Positions 11,390-23,300 of a DNA stretch of 64,000 nucleotides are shown here, piece after piece. The stretch lies in assembly GCF_022581195.2 (NCBI RefSeq), contig NC_061482.1, positions 11,346,001-11,410,000 on the forward strand, in the 5' to 3' direction. Below the pieces are notes generated by a model that worked only from the letters and a program-made list of their open reading frames with translations, searched no databases and was not told where the DNA came from. Source of the stretch: Helicoverpa zea (lineage: Eukaryota > Arthropoda > Insecta > Lepidoptera > Noctuidae). Made by a program: the position numbers and the translations under genes. Each line of letters starts with the position of its first letter. Positions within the stretch are counted from its first letter, which is position 1.

Positions 11390-11603
11390 ATGAAAATCGC
11401 GGAAAATAGTGACAGTGATCTAAAAAAAACTACTGATGCATTACATAAATCGTTTCTAGAGATTTATTGCGGTAAGAATATTGATTATAATACGACAAAG
11501 TTTTTTTTATAATTTGGTGCATATACACTTTAATTGAATTTTATTAACAATTCAATCAATTCCCTGCTTTTCATTTTCAGCTGTGATTGGGCAAAGAGTT
11601 TAA
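11390..11603 (+). CDS. candidate micro-gene, two exons, 34 residues
   Basis: The ATG at 11390 (context ACAAAAAAATG) opens a 27-codon exon, MKIAENSDSDLKKTTDALHK and on to EIYC plus one base, ending at 11471 before GTAAGA. The intron 11472-11580 ends in a long pyrimidine tract and TTTTCAG. The second exon, 11581-11603, adds AVIGQRV and a TAA stop, with AATAAA five bases later (11608-11613). Start, donor, acceptor, stop and polyadenylation signal are all in order within 225 bp. The product is hydrophilic at its start and has no signal peptide; I do not recognise it. Chance assembly is possible, and longer splice forms cannot be excluded. Confidence 0.4.
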
Positions 11604-11607
11604 CATT

Positions 11608-11613
11608 AATAAA
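11608..11613 (+). terminator. AATAAA polyadenylation signal of the candidate micro-gene
   Basis: AATAAA four bases after the TAA stop at 11601-11603. It is short for a 3' UTR but acceptable if cleavage falls around 11625-11640. Confidence 0.35.
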
Positions 11614-12023
11614 ATCTATCTATAGATATGAGAACTTTGAGTTATTTCATGTCCAGAAATAAAACTTGAATTGGACAAGAAAAATTAAACAACACTGTCA
11701 AGCATGTATCAGCTGTTAATATATTATTTACACAATGGATCTTATGACAATTACTGCTTTTTTGGTAATCAAAGACTTTTCACAGTAATAAGACAACAAA
11801 CACGGAATATTTCATCACAAAATTATAGTTTTAAAATAATGTATTTCATACAATTTACCAAAAAAAAAACGAAGCAGCATAGATACAATCCTTTGTCAAG
11901 GTAATGTTGAAAAACTAATGACAGTTAAAACTATTTGGGAAAATAATAGAAAAACTTTATGAAAATAAAGTATTCTGTAGTAGAGAATGGGATTCACTCC
12001 ATGTTAAACACTGATAGTTAAAC

Positions 12024-12096
12024 AGGTACTCAGCTGCATCAGTTTATAATGGAAGCCAACCCAACATAATTGAGAAAAGGCTGTCCAGATGATGAT
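12024..12096 (+). repeat. interspersed repeat, GGTTAGACTGGAAGCC family, copy
   Basis: GTACTCAGCTGCATCAG ... GGAAGCCAACCCAACATAAT ... GATGATGATAA. A decayed copy of a repeat present several times here; the better copies are at 12480-12575 and 24985-25203. Confidence 0.55.
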
Positions 12097-12284
12097 AAGT
12101 TATTGGCTTATTAAAAAGCTTTGTTCTACATCTATAATGTCCATTTGTTCTATGTTGCAACTGATTATTACAGGATCTACTGGTAATTCCATAAATTTTA
12201 GAATATTTAGCAAAAAGTACGCTAACATAACAAGAGGAAACATTTTTTGTTTCTTTGTTTGTACCCGTGTTAAGGAGCCCGAAA

Positions 12285-12350
12285 CCACTGAAAAATTATT
12301 TCATTATTGGGAGCTACATTATCCCAGAGTATCATAGGCTGTAATATCTG
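12285..12350 (+). repeat. Helitron/Lep1-like fragment
   Basis: GGGAGCTACATTATCCCAGA and GTATCATAGGCTGTAATATC match the middle of the element at 18151-18347. Both ends are missing. Confidence 0.4.
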
Positions 12351-12479
12351 GTTTCAGGCAGTAGTTTGCTGGGCAAAACCATAGCAACCCAGATAGTAGT
12401 TTACATTATGGTCACAAATAATTTAGATTGATCAAAATGGCAAAAGAAATTAATTATTACCTGTTATTTGTTTAATGCA

Positions 12480-12575
12480 TCCCCGTAAAGCACTGGTACT
12501 CGGCTGAATCCGGTTAGACTAGAAGCCGACCCCAACATAGTTGGGAAAAAGGCTCGGAAGATGATGATGATGATT
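12480..12575 (+). repeat. interspersed repeat, GGTTAGACTGGAAGCC family, copy
   Basis: Contains CACTGGTACTCGGCTGAATC, CCGGTTAGACTAGAAGCC, CCCCAACATAGTTGGGAAAA and a GATGATGATGATGA tail. It is the 3' half of the unit seen in full at 24985-25203. Confidence 0.65.
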
Positions 12576-12611
12576 TGTTAATGCATCACTTAGTGCTAGA
12601 ACCATTGCATC

Positions 12612-12725
12612 TTACAAGCCTTTTCCCAAACTATGTTGGTGTCTGCTTCCAGTCTAACCAGATGCAGCTGCTAACAAGTGTGTTACAAGAAACGTCTGCC
12701 TATCTGACCTCCTCAACTCAATACT
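12612..12725 (-). repeat. interspersed repeat, same family, inverted copy
   Basis: Begins AAGCCTTTTCCCAAACTATG and runs through CCAGTCTAACCAGATGCAGC to GACCTCCTCAACTCAATACT. Together with the plus-strand copy ending at 12575 it makes a loose head-to-head pair 40 bp apart. Confidence 0.6.
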
Positions 12726-13339
12726 TAAAACTTAAAAAAACATAAAACTTATTTATTTTCGCGAATATGGGTACATGTGGATCTTATATTATTTAACAAA
12801 AAGGAGCATTGACCATATCCTACCATAAGGTTTGCAAAATTAAACTATTCAATATAAAAAGTAGATAAATATACAAAGCAATTTAATAAAATTACTGTAT
12901 GCTATTATAACTTCTAAAAATTCACACTTTTTCTGAGCACTAAATACTCCTATGTAAGACTGGTTGTGTGCTTACTGGAACTTGCATACACGTATAACAA
13001 ATCTGAATGCAGCAGATAATTCCCAATAGGTATGGCTCAAACATACAGCTGCACTGACAAATATTGTACTTTAACTCTAGGTTTCTATCAGTATTGCAAT
13101 ATTGATGTGTTCAGAATAAAAGTCTATTCTTAAATAGATAAGAAATGTTAGCTTTATGTCTTATCCTATGTGGATCACACTATACACAAGTACAGGGCAT
13201 AATATGATCATCACACTCAGCCTATTGGGTAAAGAACCAACATCTCAAGAACAATAACAAGTGAACGTTATAATTGAGATTATAAGTGCCAATGCAGTTT
13301 TCTATGTACTCTCTAAGAATATCACGGATACGGCTTACG

Positions 13340-13455
13340 GCTTACGGACTACCAACCCGCATTGAGCATGGGAGGTAACTAACACTCAATCCAATGTGTG
13401 AGAGGAATCCTGTGCCCAGCAGTGTGATAGTAAAAAGGCTGATGACAATAGGTTA
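13340..13455 (+). repeat. lepidopteran repeat fragment
   Basis: ACCAACCCGCATTGAGCATG and GTGCCCAGCAGTGTGATAGT with a GATGAC end are a decayed form of a common moth repeat that usually reads CCCGTGCCCAGCAGTGGGA. It is probably a LINE 3' tail. Confidence 0.45.
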
Positions 13456-13674
13456 TTGTAATTCCTTAAAACATCAAGCACAAAGTGACCCATATATTTC
13501 AGGAGTACTGGACACCTTGTTTAGTTTAGGTAATTGTCAATATCCATGTAAGACTGAGAGTCTTTAACAAACATCTACGCAGACAGTTGTTGCAGACATT
13601 TTGCTGCTACTACTTGTACAACAGCTTCAGTTTTATTGTTTTGATTAAAATTATAATTATAATTATTATTGTTC

Positions 13675-13830
13675 AATGGTCCAAAAGGCAAAAGAAGAGT
13701 TGGAAAACACAGACAAGACATAGCTGGGATTGCGGGGCCAGACTTTTGCCCTCAATAGAGAAAAATGGAAGAAGATGGAGGAGGCCTATATCCATATGGG
13801 ATCCATTTTTTAAATCAACAAATAATAATT
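13675..13830 (+). pseudogene. LINE ORF2 C-terminal fragment
   Basis: FALNREKWKKMEEAYIHMGS followed by a stop resembles the C-terminal end of RTE-like LINE reverse transcriptases (RDRxxWRxLxEAYV type). The upstream matching piece is out of frame and has a stop. It is a short dead remnant. Confidence 0.4.
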
Positions 13831-14527
13831 AACATACTATTGTAAAGAAATGGAAATAAAAAGGGTTAAAATAATAATTGTTCAACAGTACTACAACTTT
13901 GGTTTAAGGATAAGGCTTTGCTTCATATGTGGTACTAGCTGTTCTCCATGTTCCTACTAACCGCACCCGATACAGACAGACATAAATTAACCTATGACCT
14001 TTCTCTGGTTTTAGACTATCTGTGTACCAAATTGTAATGAAATCGGCAATCTACTATAATTATGGACCAGAATGATGCGTGGACATTGAAGTAAGGTTTT
14101 TACAGTAATGGGCCCAGCACCCCAAATGTCTCTCTTCAGGCAGCACAATATCGGCTTTTTTGAGTCCCATAGGATATTGCTGTACCGATAGTGACTGGGA
14201 ACATTTTTTTCAGTTCACAGAGACATTTTGTAAAACACAAAGTAGGCAAATAAATGTTATTCTGATTCTGAGTGACTGGGAAAGAGGATTTGGATGACAG
14301 TTCAAACTTTCCTTGTAACTGTTTATGTACCACTTTGTTTCTTCAAGGAAAAATTGTGCTGAGTTCCAACTATACCTGCTGGCAGCTGCTATCGCTGATG
14401 GTTTTATTGGGGTCTTTGAATGAAAAGGTTTTTGTATGCGAGCCGGACAAGAGTTCCTTTAGTATTTATATTATCAGTAATGATATCAAAAAAAAAAACT
14501 ATTGTTTACAAGTATTGTGTAAACAAT

Positions 14528-14760
14528 CATCATCCTCATCCTCCAAGCCTTTTTCCCAAGTATATTGGGAGCTATACTGGAAGCCGATCTTCCAGCCTAA
14601 CCGGATGTAGCTGAGTACCAGTGCTTTACAAGAAGCGACTGCCCTATCTGACTCCCTCAACCCAGTTACCCAGGCAACCCAATACCCCTTGGTTAGACTA
14701 GTGTCAGACTTACTGGCTTCTGACTACCTGTAACAACTGCCAAGGATTCAATGACAATTA
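14528..14760 (-). repeat. interspersed repeat, GGTTAGACTGGAAGCC family, near full-length inverted copy
   Basis: Runs from CATCATCCTCATCCTCCAAG through CTTTTTCCCAAGTATATTGG, GACTCCCTCAACCCAGTTAC and CCCTTGGTTAGACTAGTGTC to CTGCCAAGGATTCAATGACA. It has the same block order as the copy at 24985-25203, reversed. Confidence 0.65.
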
Positions 14761-16469
14761 AAGTTTTCAATGACAGTGTAGTGTATACAATGAAAGAAGA
14801 AAAATATTTAAGCCGAGACGTCAAGGTAAGTGATAGTGTAATTGAGAGCTATTTCCTATACTAATTGAATAAATCTAAATAATTTGGATTTAAGTGAATG
14901 GTAGACTCTGCTGTTTATTTCATGAGGTTTATGTCAAAATAATGTTGTCCATGAGTAAAACAGATTGTTTATTGTTTATGGGCACAAAGCATTTTTGTCT
15001 AAGAGAAGTAGTATTTGGTTTTGCCAAGTGTGTGTACAACATCACTTATTTTGTAGGCTTTCATTATATTGAGACTGTATTTTGATTAAATAATGGGTAA
15101 TTTATAAAATAATAACAACTGTTTACATTAGGTGAAGGGAAATTAAACTAAATTAAATGCTGTAGAGCATATTCTGTAATGTTTGTATAATTTTTTGTTG
15201 TTGAGTGTCAATCATGTTATTATATTATATGCTACACAAACATAGCAAGCCTTGAACCCACCACAAGCTTCAATGATTTTTGAGGGAATCTAACTGTTGA
15301 TCTGAAAAGGACAACTTCATGTGTCCTAATAATAGGTAACTGGACCAAAGTACTAATTTTGCTATGATGTTGAAACTTAAAAGTAGTCTCCATCAATTTT
15401 GTAGGTAAATTCGTTAATGTATAATGTTGATGTTACTTTGATGAAGAGAGGAATCTATGAAATCAGTATACCCTTGTAATGTCTTTACTGTGTGGGAATG
15501 TTATAATCTTACATGTTAACTTCATCAATATGTTACATGGTAAAATGGCCAATTGATTACTCACAGTTAATAATGTATGTGGATCCTTCACGACAATATC
15601 TGCTCTACGCAACACACCAAATTTCATCAAATTTAGCAATATTCATTGTCCTGAATGCCACTATCTTTTGAATCTATGATGAAAAGCGAGCGATTGCATC
15701 GTCGCGCCTCAAACAGGAATACAATTACAGACAATATTTTCCATTCGCGAGTGAATAGGGACACATTTTTTTCGTCAACAGTGACCACTGAGTACTCTGC
15801 CTGTAACACCACAGAGATTACTTCTACGCACGATCTACGAAGCCCGTCGATTAGTAAAACGATAGGAATATCCGAGATAATTTTGATCTACGAACACCGT
15901 ACCAATTTCTAGCGAGCGGACTGAAATTGGGTTTTGTAAAACAAACAAAAGATTGATTTTTCTTCCACAACTTCCATGAATCGCACAACGCATGAACCAA
16001 TGTAGATTCAGATGTAGTACTTTACTTTGATAGATATTCTATAGTAACTTAGTTTATGGTTTGGTTATGATTTTAATTGATTAGTTCAGAGACTTCTAGA
16101 ACGACGTGCATTACGAATATTTTGAAATTGGTTAAGGGAAGAAACTGGTTTCCTTTTTTTACCAATAATTAAAATATATACCCTAAGTATTCTCTTCGAT
16201 TACTAAACTCAGGGTATCAAATGCTACCTTCTCAGCGAGGTTCCACCATTGTCTTGAGATAGGACAACATACGTGGAAAAATTCCCCGTACCCAGACCAA
16301 TTAATATACCTTATGTTAAATAGAGTATTTAACTGCATAACAGTGTACAAAAGTGAATTATTTTTCAAATCTTTTTAGTGCCTAGTTTTTGAATCTACAA
16401 AAGTCTAAAGATCCACAAACAGTGGATTAGCCCTGAGCTGGCCCGCGTAGCGCCACCTAAGATCCGGCA
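14761..16469. other. intergenic, nothing supported
   Basis: AT-rich. A few 60-85 codon frames occur but none has a recognisable domain, splice context or codon pattern. The 5' end of the downstream CEP350-like transcript may start in the right part. Confidence 0.4.
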
Positions 16470-16842
16470 CCCTTGGTGAACATCAGGGTTGGCCCTCCTC
16501 CTAAAGCCGGCACAAACAATAAAAACTGGCCAATCCGAGTTGAACTCGCGCACGAAGGGTTCCGTACCATTATTTGTAAAACCGCATTGACCTGTTGCCG
16601 TTATCGATTTCGAGCAAAAATTAGCAAAAAAATCACTTTTGTTGTACGGGAGCCCCCCAAAATATTAATTGTATTCTAGTTTTCATTTGCATTTTTTGTT
16701 ATAGTGGAAATAAAAATACATCATCTGTCAAAATTTCAACTCTCTAACTATCACGGTTCATGAGATACAGCCTGGTGACAGACGGACGGACGGACAGAGG
16801 AGCGAAAACAATAACTTTGGGCATGGAGCCCTAAAAATTACT
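16470..16842 (+). repeat. interspersed repeat with GACGGACGGACAGAGGAG end
   Basis: Carries GAAGGGTTCCGTACCATTAT, CATCTGTCAAAATTTCAACT, the tract GACAGACGGACGGACGGACA and a GGAGCCCTAAAAATTA end. The pair GGGTTCCGTA ... GAGCCCTA is the usual pair of borders of a widespread insect repeat. Not a gene. Confidence 0.55.
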
Positions 16843-17166
16843 CTTCTTTATTATTTAAAATAAAAGTGGTACTGTTGTGTACAAGGAGTATAGATTAGTA
16901 TTTAGAGTCTGTGGTTTGTACTTGTCTATTACACGTTCATAGACTAAAAACCATAAGTTGTTTAAAATTTATTGACAAGCAACTTTTACTTGATCACTTC
17001 AGAAAAATCTTCGTGCAACAAATAAAATTAAAAAATGTGATAGAAACTAGCAAAATTAACCCAAACAACACTGTGCTGGTGTTTGCGCTTATCTATTTAT
17101 TCCGGATATTAAGTAAAATGTCTGGCACCATAATTTATGCACAAATTTTCTAGTATTCGAAATATA

Positions 17167-17323
17167 ATGGATGCATCGGCATCAACAAAAACTGATGCCG
17201 ATAAAAATGCTGTGTACGATTTCTATTTGAAAATAGATGGGCACAATTATCCCACGCAATTAAAACAAAAGAATACTGTAACAAAATATACCAAGCTTCC
17301 AGAATTCGAGTTTGACTCTAAAG
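17167..17323 (+). CDS. CEP350: CEP350-like exon 1
   Basis: Starts MDASASTKTDADKNAVYDFY and ends EFDSK plus one base at a GTGAGG donor. It is the first of five successive phase-1 junctions. Confidence 0.75.
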
Positions 17324-20300
17324 GTGAGGGTGCTATTGTTTTTTTCTTAGATCCATGGTTTCCCGTGATGTTTGCATGAGCACTGTATAGACGATGACGC
17401 ATCTGTTTTTAGTACTTCTGCACATTTTTGCTTTTTAATATGTCCATGTTATTTTTTGCTACATTTTAATAATAACTTAGGAGCAAATATACCTAATAGG
17501 TACTAAGACAATGCACTGGTAGTTACAGGGGAGGTTACTAAGTGATTCTTTCTGACATGATAACCTTAAGTTCTGTATACAATTTGAAGCCTAAACATAT
17601 AATCTAGTCACATCATAATGTAAACTACTATGAATCTGGTGTTCCAAGAGTCCATTGACACTACTGCAGGCATTTTACTAAACACATAAACTATCTTGAT
17701 AGGGCTTTCCACACAAATACATATTAAACATTCGAACTGGTGCTTAAATAATGATTAAGTTCACTAAGAAACTCTTATTAATGTAGTTAATTATGTTCAA
17801 TTTTAGCCATACTTCATGTTGACACTGAGTTTTTAGTAGTTTTTCAAGATTCTTTATTTTTAGTTTAATGTCTACTCAAAAAGTAGTATACGTTCAGTTA
17901 GTAAAGGTTCTGAATTTTTATATTACACCTTAGATCCTTGGTCACCTTGGATCACAAGGCTTTAAATATGTACACAAGTCATAAAGCTGAAACCTGAGGT
18001 TTCAATTCCTTTTAAAAATGCAATATGATCCATGAATTTTAGCATAGGCACAGCAGCATGGATTGTAGCATAAGTAACAAAAAAACAAAAGGTATATTTA
18101 TGGCTATCCTGTTAATTCAACTAATGATCTATTTGTTTGTCTTGTCTCCATCTATACTAATATTATAAAGAGGAAAACTTTGTTTGTTTGGTTGTAATGG
18201 ATAAACTCAAAAACTACTGGACCGATTTTAAATATTCTTTCACCATTAGAAAGCTACATTATCTGCGAGTAACATAGGCTATATTTTATCCCGGTGCTGG
18301 CGGTAGCTCCCACGGGACGCGCGTGAAACTGCGGGAAAACGGCTAGTCATTTATATAGTCATATTGAAAATGTGACTTGTCTAACAGCAATATTTTATTC
18401 CAACAGTGTCATGGCCACCACACAGTTACACATTGCATCCGCGGCTGCGACGCATAATAGCTCTTGATGATGATGAGTTAATGAGAACAAATAGGTCTTT
18501 GATGCACAACCCTACCACACCATCTCCGATAATGGCGTCAGCAAATTTTACCAAAAGGAAAATCGTCACAATATCAGAAGATGATGAAAATGATCTGCAT
18601 CCAAAATTTTGTTAGTATATTATACAACTTACATACATGAGACAAGACTTGAAACTTGATATTGAGCCCACTGCGGGACCAGAATCAAGTTGCATGTCTC
18701 CATTCTTGTTATTTTCTGATTATTGTTATTGTTAAGTGTTCCTATGATTAAGAAATATGTTATTAGCTTTTGATATTACCGCTTGCGTTATTGCGATATC
18801 CTTTTTTTTACACCTGTACTGTGCTAATGTGATATCTGAAGAGTTTTTGTGTGGACTCACTAATCTCAGAAACATCTTGTCCAATTTGAAAAATGCTTTC
18901 AGTCTTGTATCGCGGAAGGCTTTGATTGGTTATTAGGTATTAAGACAGCTACACAATAAAAACGAATACGCCATATAAGTAGAACTGGTGTTCCTATGTC
19001 CTCTATATTAGTACTTAAAATATTTTTTATTGGAACATTGATAGATAATAACATACTCATCCGAAACATGAGCCAGAGTATCATAAGTACTGTAAGGATG
19101 AAATTGAAAATATAAACATATGTGTATCTCAATGACGCACCTAAACACTGCAAAAAAACTGATGTGATTCTGTAATCGTTACTTTGAGACTGCACTGCTT
19201 TGCACTGATATGTCCTGCTTTTGGTGTGCATGCGTAATTTATTTATATGTGTATAATATAATATGATAACATAATTATATGTTATACATGTAATTATTCA
19301 AAGCTTTTAATCTTAGAAGTACGTTTAGGAAGTGAGCTGCCGACTGTAACTGCCGACCGCAAGTACAGCATGAAATCAGGCGATATCTGAGGGTGACTGC
19401 ACAATGATCTAAAACGATTTTATGTGAATACATGCAAACTAGTAGTGCAGCTGCGGCACGTGGGGTCGGCAGTTGCAGTCGGCAGCTAGTTCCCTAAACG
19501 TACCTTTATTTCACTTTGTGTACATTGATTATTTTACATTCTTTTAGTGAAAGTAAAAAGATTGCCTGTGAAAACTTCAAACAGATCGGTGGAAGCAGAT
19601 TTTAAGGATAAACAGCTTTCTCATAGAACCACATCAAGATTATCAGGTTCTCCAAAATGTAAGTTTTACATTGCTACATTTATTTATAGCTTTAATTGTC
19701 ATGTTTGCTACATTATCAACTACTTGATTCCGTTGAACTCTCGTCTCTTTAAGTGTACTAAGAATATTTTAGCCATATATGTAGGAATAAATAGGTATAG
19801 CTGGTGTGATATACACTTTTGTGCATATATACTGCATGTGCATAATTTAATAATTAAGAAAAAATAACAAGTGACCCATGGATTCATTGCCTAAAGACTC
19901 CGCATATTGATACTGGCTACATTGATTATAGTTATTTATATGTTATTGTGTTTATTAGCTTGCATTGTCAACATCAAGAAATATATTGTGACTTGACGCT
20001 CCAGATATCAGGTCATGAGAGATAAACAAATGTTCACTATGCAAATTACACCTATTGACCAACTGTCACAATACTTTGTATTAATGCATAGTTCTGTGGC
20101 AGTAGTAGACAATATTTGCAGTTGTGCTTATTCAGAAAATATTAACAAACTAGTTAAAACATTACATCATTGTAACCTACTTATTATTTTATTTGGATTT
20201 GCTATAAGTCGTCTTCTGAAGACAATTGAATTGTAATTATTATAAAAAGTGATGAGTGTGTATTATACTTCAATCATAACATCATTATTTTTATGGAATG

Positions 20301-23300
20301 ATTGTGTGATATAATTGAAAAACTATATTTTCATATTATGAACATTCTGTAATACATATATCTAACTATTGCAGGTCCCAAGGAGATAAAAACTAGTGCC
20401 AAAACAAACAGTGCAAATATTAAGAAAGAAGTGACTGTGCCTCCACATAATCCTCGAGGCAAAAATCCTACATCTATTATATCAGAAAATAATAAAATAA
20501 AAAATGTGAAAGATAAGGAAAAAGGTAAGTTGTTGCCCTAAAATACATTAAATACTTATTTATATTTCCTTATAGTTCTCCACTGTATGAAACATTGTAT
20601 TGACTGGATTACGTGTTGTCCATGATTTGATGCTCTGTACCTACTACGAGTTTTCAGTACATTTTTACCAACCATCTGGTATTGTTTTGCACCTTACATT
20701 GATGCATACATAATACTGTGCTAATTAATGTAGTTCAGCAATACACTCCTTAACCTAAGATTTAATTAGTGCATTCTATTTTTAGAACCATTGCGGACCT
20801 CAAGAAGTTTGAATCCCCCATCAAAAATTAGCATAAGCAAAAATTTAGTAGTACCAAGTGAAAGTGAGAAAGAGTTATCAAAAATTAAACACATCTTATA
20901 TGATAATCTAAAAAGTAAATCAGCTACGTACAAAAAGCCTACGGAAAAGCCTAAACATAACAAACTACCACATGTGCAGAACAAACCTAAGGTACCATTA
21001 ATAAAAGAAATTCAAAACAAAGGTCGACCCCTTACAGTGATACATGTTCCAATCGAAGATAATTATCGAAAGAACGTACACACTTTGACTGATCCTCTTG
21101 TGGAGCCTACTGTAACCACTGTAGACTGTGCGAGTTACACGGATAATTCCATCCACTACAAAGATGCAGAAGTGGCCACTGACCCACTGCCGACATCGGT
21201 AAGCCGAATTACAGAAATGGATGGTTTGGCAATCAATGCCATCTCAATGTGCGAAAGCACTATGCAAACTGATCTGAGAAAGGAAATGTTCGATAGCCTC
21301 GAAATACCAAATGTAACATTAACAAAGGATAAGTGCGAACCCAAAGAGGATCCTAGTAACTTTAACACTACGTCATTGCCAAATCTCAATGTGCCGCATT
21401 TAAAAATAGTCCCTAGTAACGCAGACGTTACTTCTAGTGATTTAAGTTTTTGTCAAGGTGCCTCTTATATAATTAGACGTGCTACGGTAACGTACACTAC
21501 TAGACAAAAGTTTAATATCCAATTAGTTGGTAATGATGATGACGTTAGACCTACTACTCCGTTGCCTAGTCCATTAAATTACCCTATGAGTGTTGTGTCT
21601 GTGTTCAAGAATGAATTGAAAGATAAGAACGCTGAAGAAAACGAATCGTCAGACGATTCGCACAAAAAAAAGACCACTGCTAGAGAGGAATACCTAAACT
21701 GTTTGAACGATTTGAAGTCTCTTAATTGTTCTTACGTCTTTAATAAATTGATGAAACCATCTGATATAATTAGCACAATAAGAGTTAACAACGGCTTATT
21801 GCAGAGCGATTATATTTGCGAACAGTTCCAGAGGGAGCTAAACTTCATAGATTCGTTTTTTGAATCGCTACAATATTTGGAAAGTTGTTCGCTGGCCGGT
21901 AAATGTTACTCAGAAAACAAAGTAGAGAATTTTGTCAACAACTCTGTGCTGTTTGACTCAACCTTCGACGCGAAGAATTCGGAATACGACAATTTCTTGT
22001 CGAAGATTGAAAATGGCGCGAATATTGACGACAGCGAAACAATAGCATCCAAGAGTCTTTGTCTGGTGAGTGTTATTCTTTCATTTGTAAATATTTTTGC
22101 TGCCAGTGTGCAACGGCGCAATTTCTTATGTCGTTAGTATTTCATTGACATTTAATTGTACAGCTAATCGTTACTGAGGCAATTACCGCAACACGTTTCA
22201 GAATAGATTATTGTAGTCTAAGCTCACCTAATCCTTTGCTCATTAATGTATTTATATTTCAGCTTAATTTACTCATTCGCGATGAGCAAAGACGAGCAAG
22301 AAACCTTTTATTTGTATTGAAGATGCGAGAGGATGCCTTGAAAGATTTTACTAAGTCTCAAATTCTTTGGTTGGAGAAGAAGAAGAAGCACGATAACACG
22401 GACATATCGACGCTGAAGAAGAAACAGCGCGGTGCACTGCTCAAGCTGCAGCACGAGTGCGGGGAGATGCAGCGCATGAGGAAGGCTCTGCTCACGCTCT
22501 CCGAGAAGCGCAAAGTGGCACTTATGAAAACCAAGAAGAATATTGAACTCAAACTCAAAAACAACGTTGATGTAGAACAGATCATACTTGGCAAGAAAAA
22601 GTTAAAGAGGAGCACATTTGACAGGAACGCTGCACCTCTCAAATGCTTTGATTTATCGAGTAGTGGATGCGAAGAGAGCACTACTTCAAGGGGGAATTCG
22701 GAACCGGTAATCAATCCCGTCGCTTGTGAAGAGGTGGCCGCGCCCATGGGGAGCGGCACCAGCGTCACAAGTGCTGAGAAGTGCGTGCAGACCTCGAGTG
22801 ACGTCACCACGCCTGAGCTCGTTGACCACGCCACCGACACTGCCGACGAAAACTTCGTAGTCGTCGACGGCGGATACCTCAACATACTATTTCATAACTT
22901 GACATTACCACAGATTTTCAGCAACGGCAAACAGTATGAGGTGAACGAGGAGGCATTGAAAAACATCGTCAGTTCATCCAATCATCACAACGCTAACCTG
23001 AGTGGTAGTGACGTCGTCGAGAAACTCATGGATCAGATAAAAAATAAAGACTCGGACAAATCTTCTAGTTCTCCATCGACCGCTCGGAGTCTTATTGATG
23101 AATTTGATCAATACTATAAAGACCTGCAGGAAGTAGATAAATCGCGCCCCTGCTCGCCAGACCCTGACATTCATCAGTCGAGCAAGGTTTATGAAATCAA
23201 AGACTCGAGTGTACAGTCAGTGGAAATTAGGTCAGAGCAGTTGGAGGAGCGATGCAGTCAGACCATGTCGAAATCGACGTTAAAGGCCGAAAGTTCTAGT

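Noticed and set aside
15655..15912. 85-codon plus-strand frame upstream of the CEP350-like gene
   Set aside because: Low-complexity Ser/Thr-rich translation without domain, splice site or poly(A) support.
22358..22885. 175-codon minus-strand frame opposite the CEP350-like coiled coil
   Set aside because: Shadow of a strongly coding plus-strand exon, low in features and rich in Ser/Leu/Phe as expected from the antisense of Lys/Glu/Arg codons.
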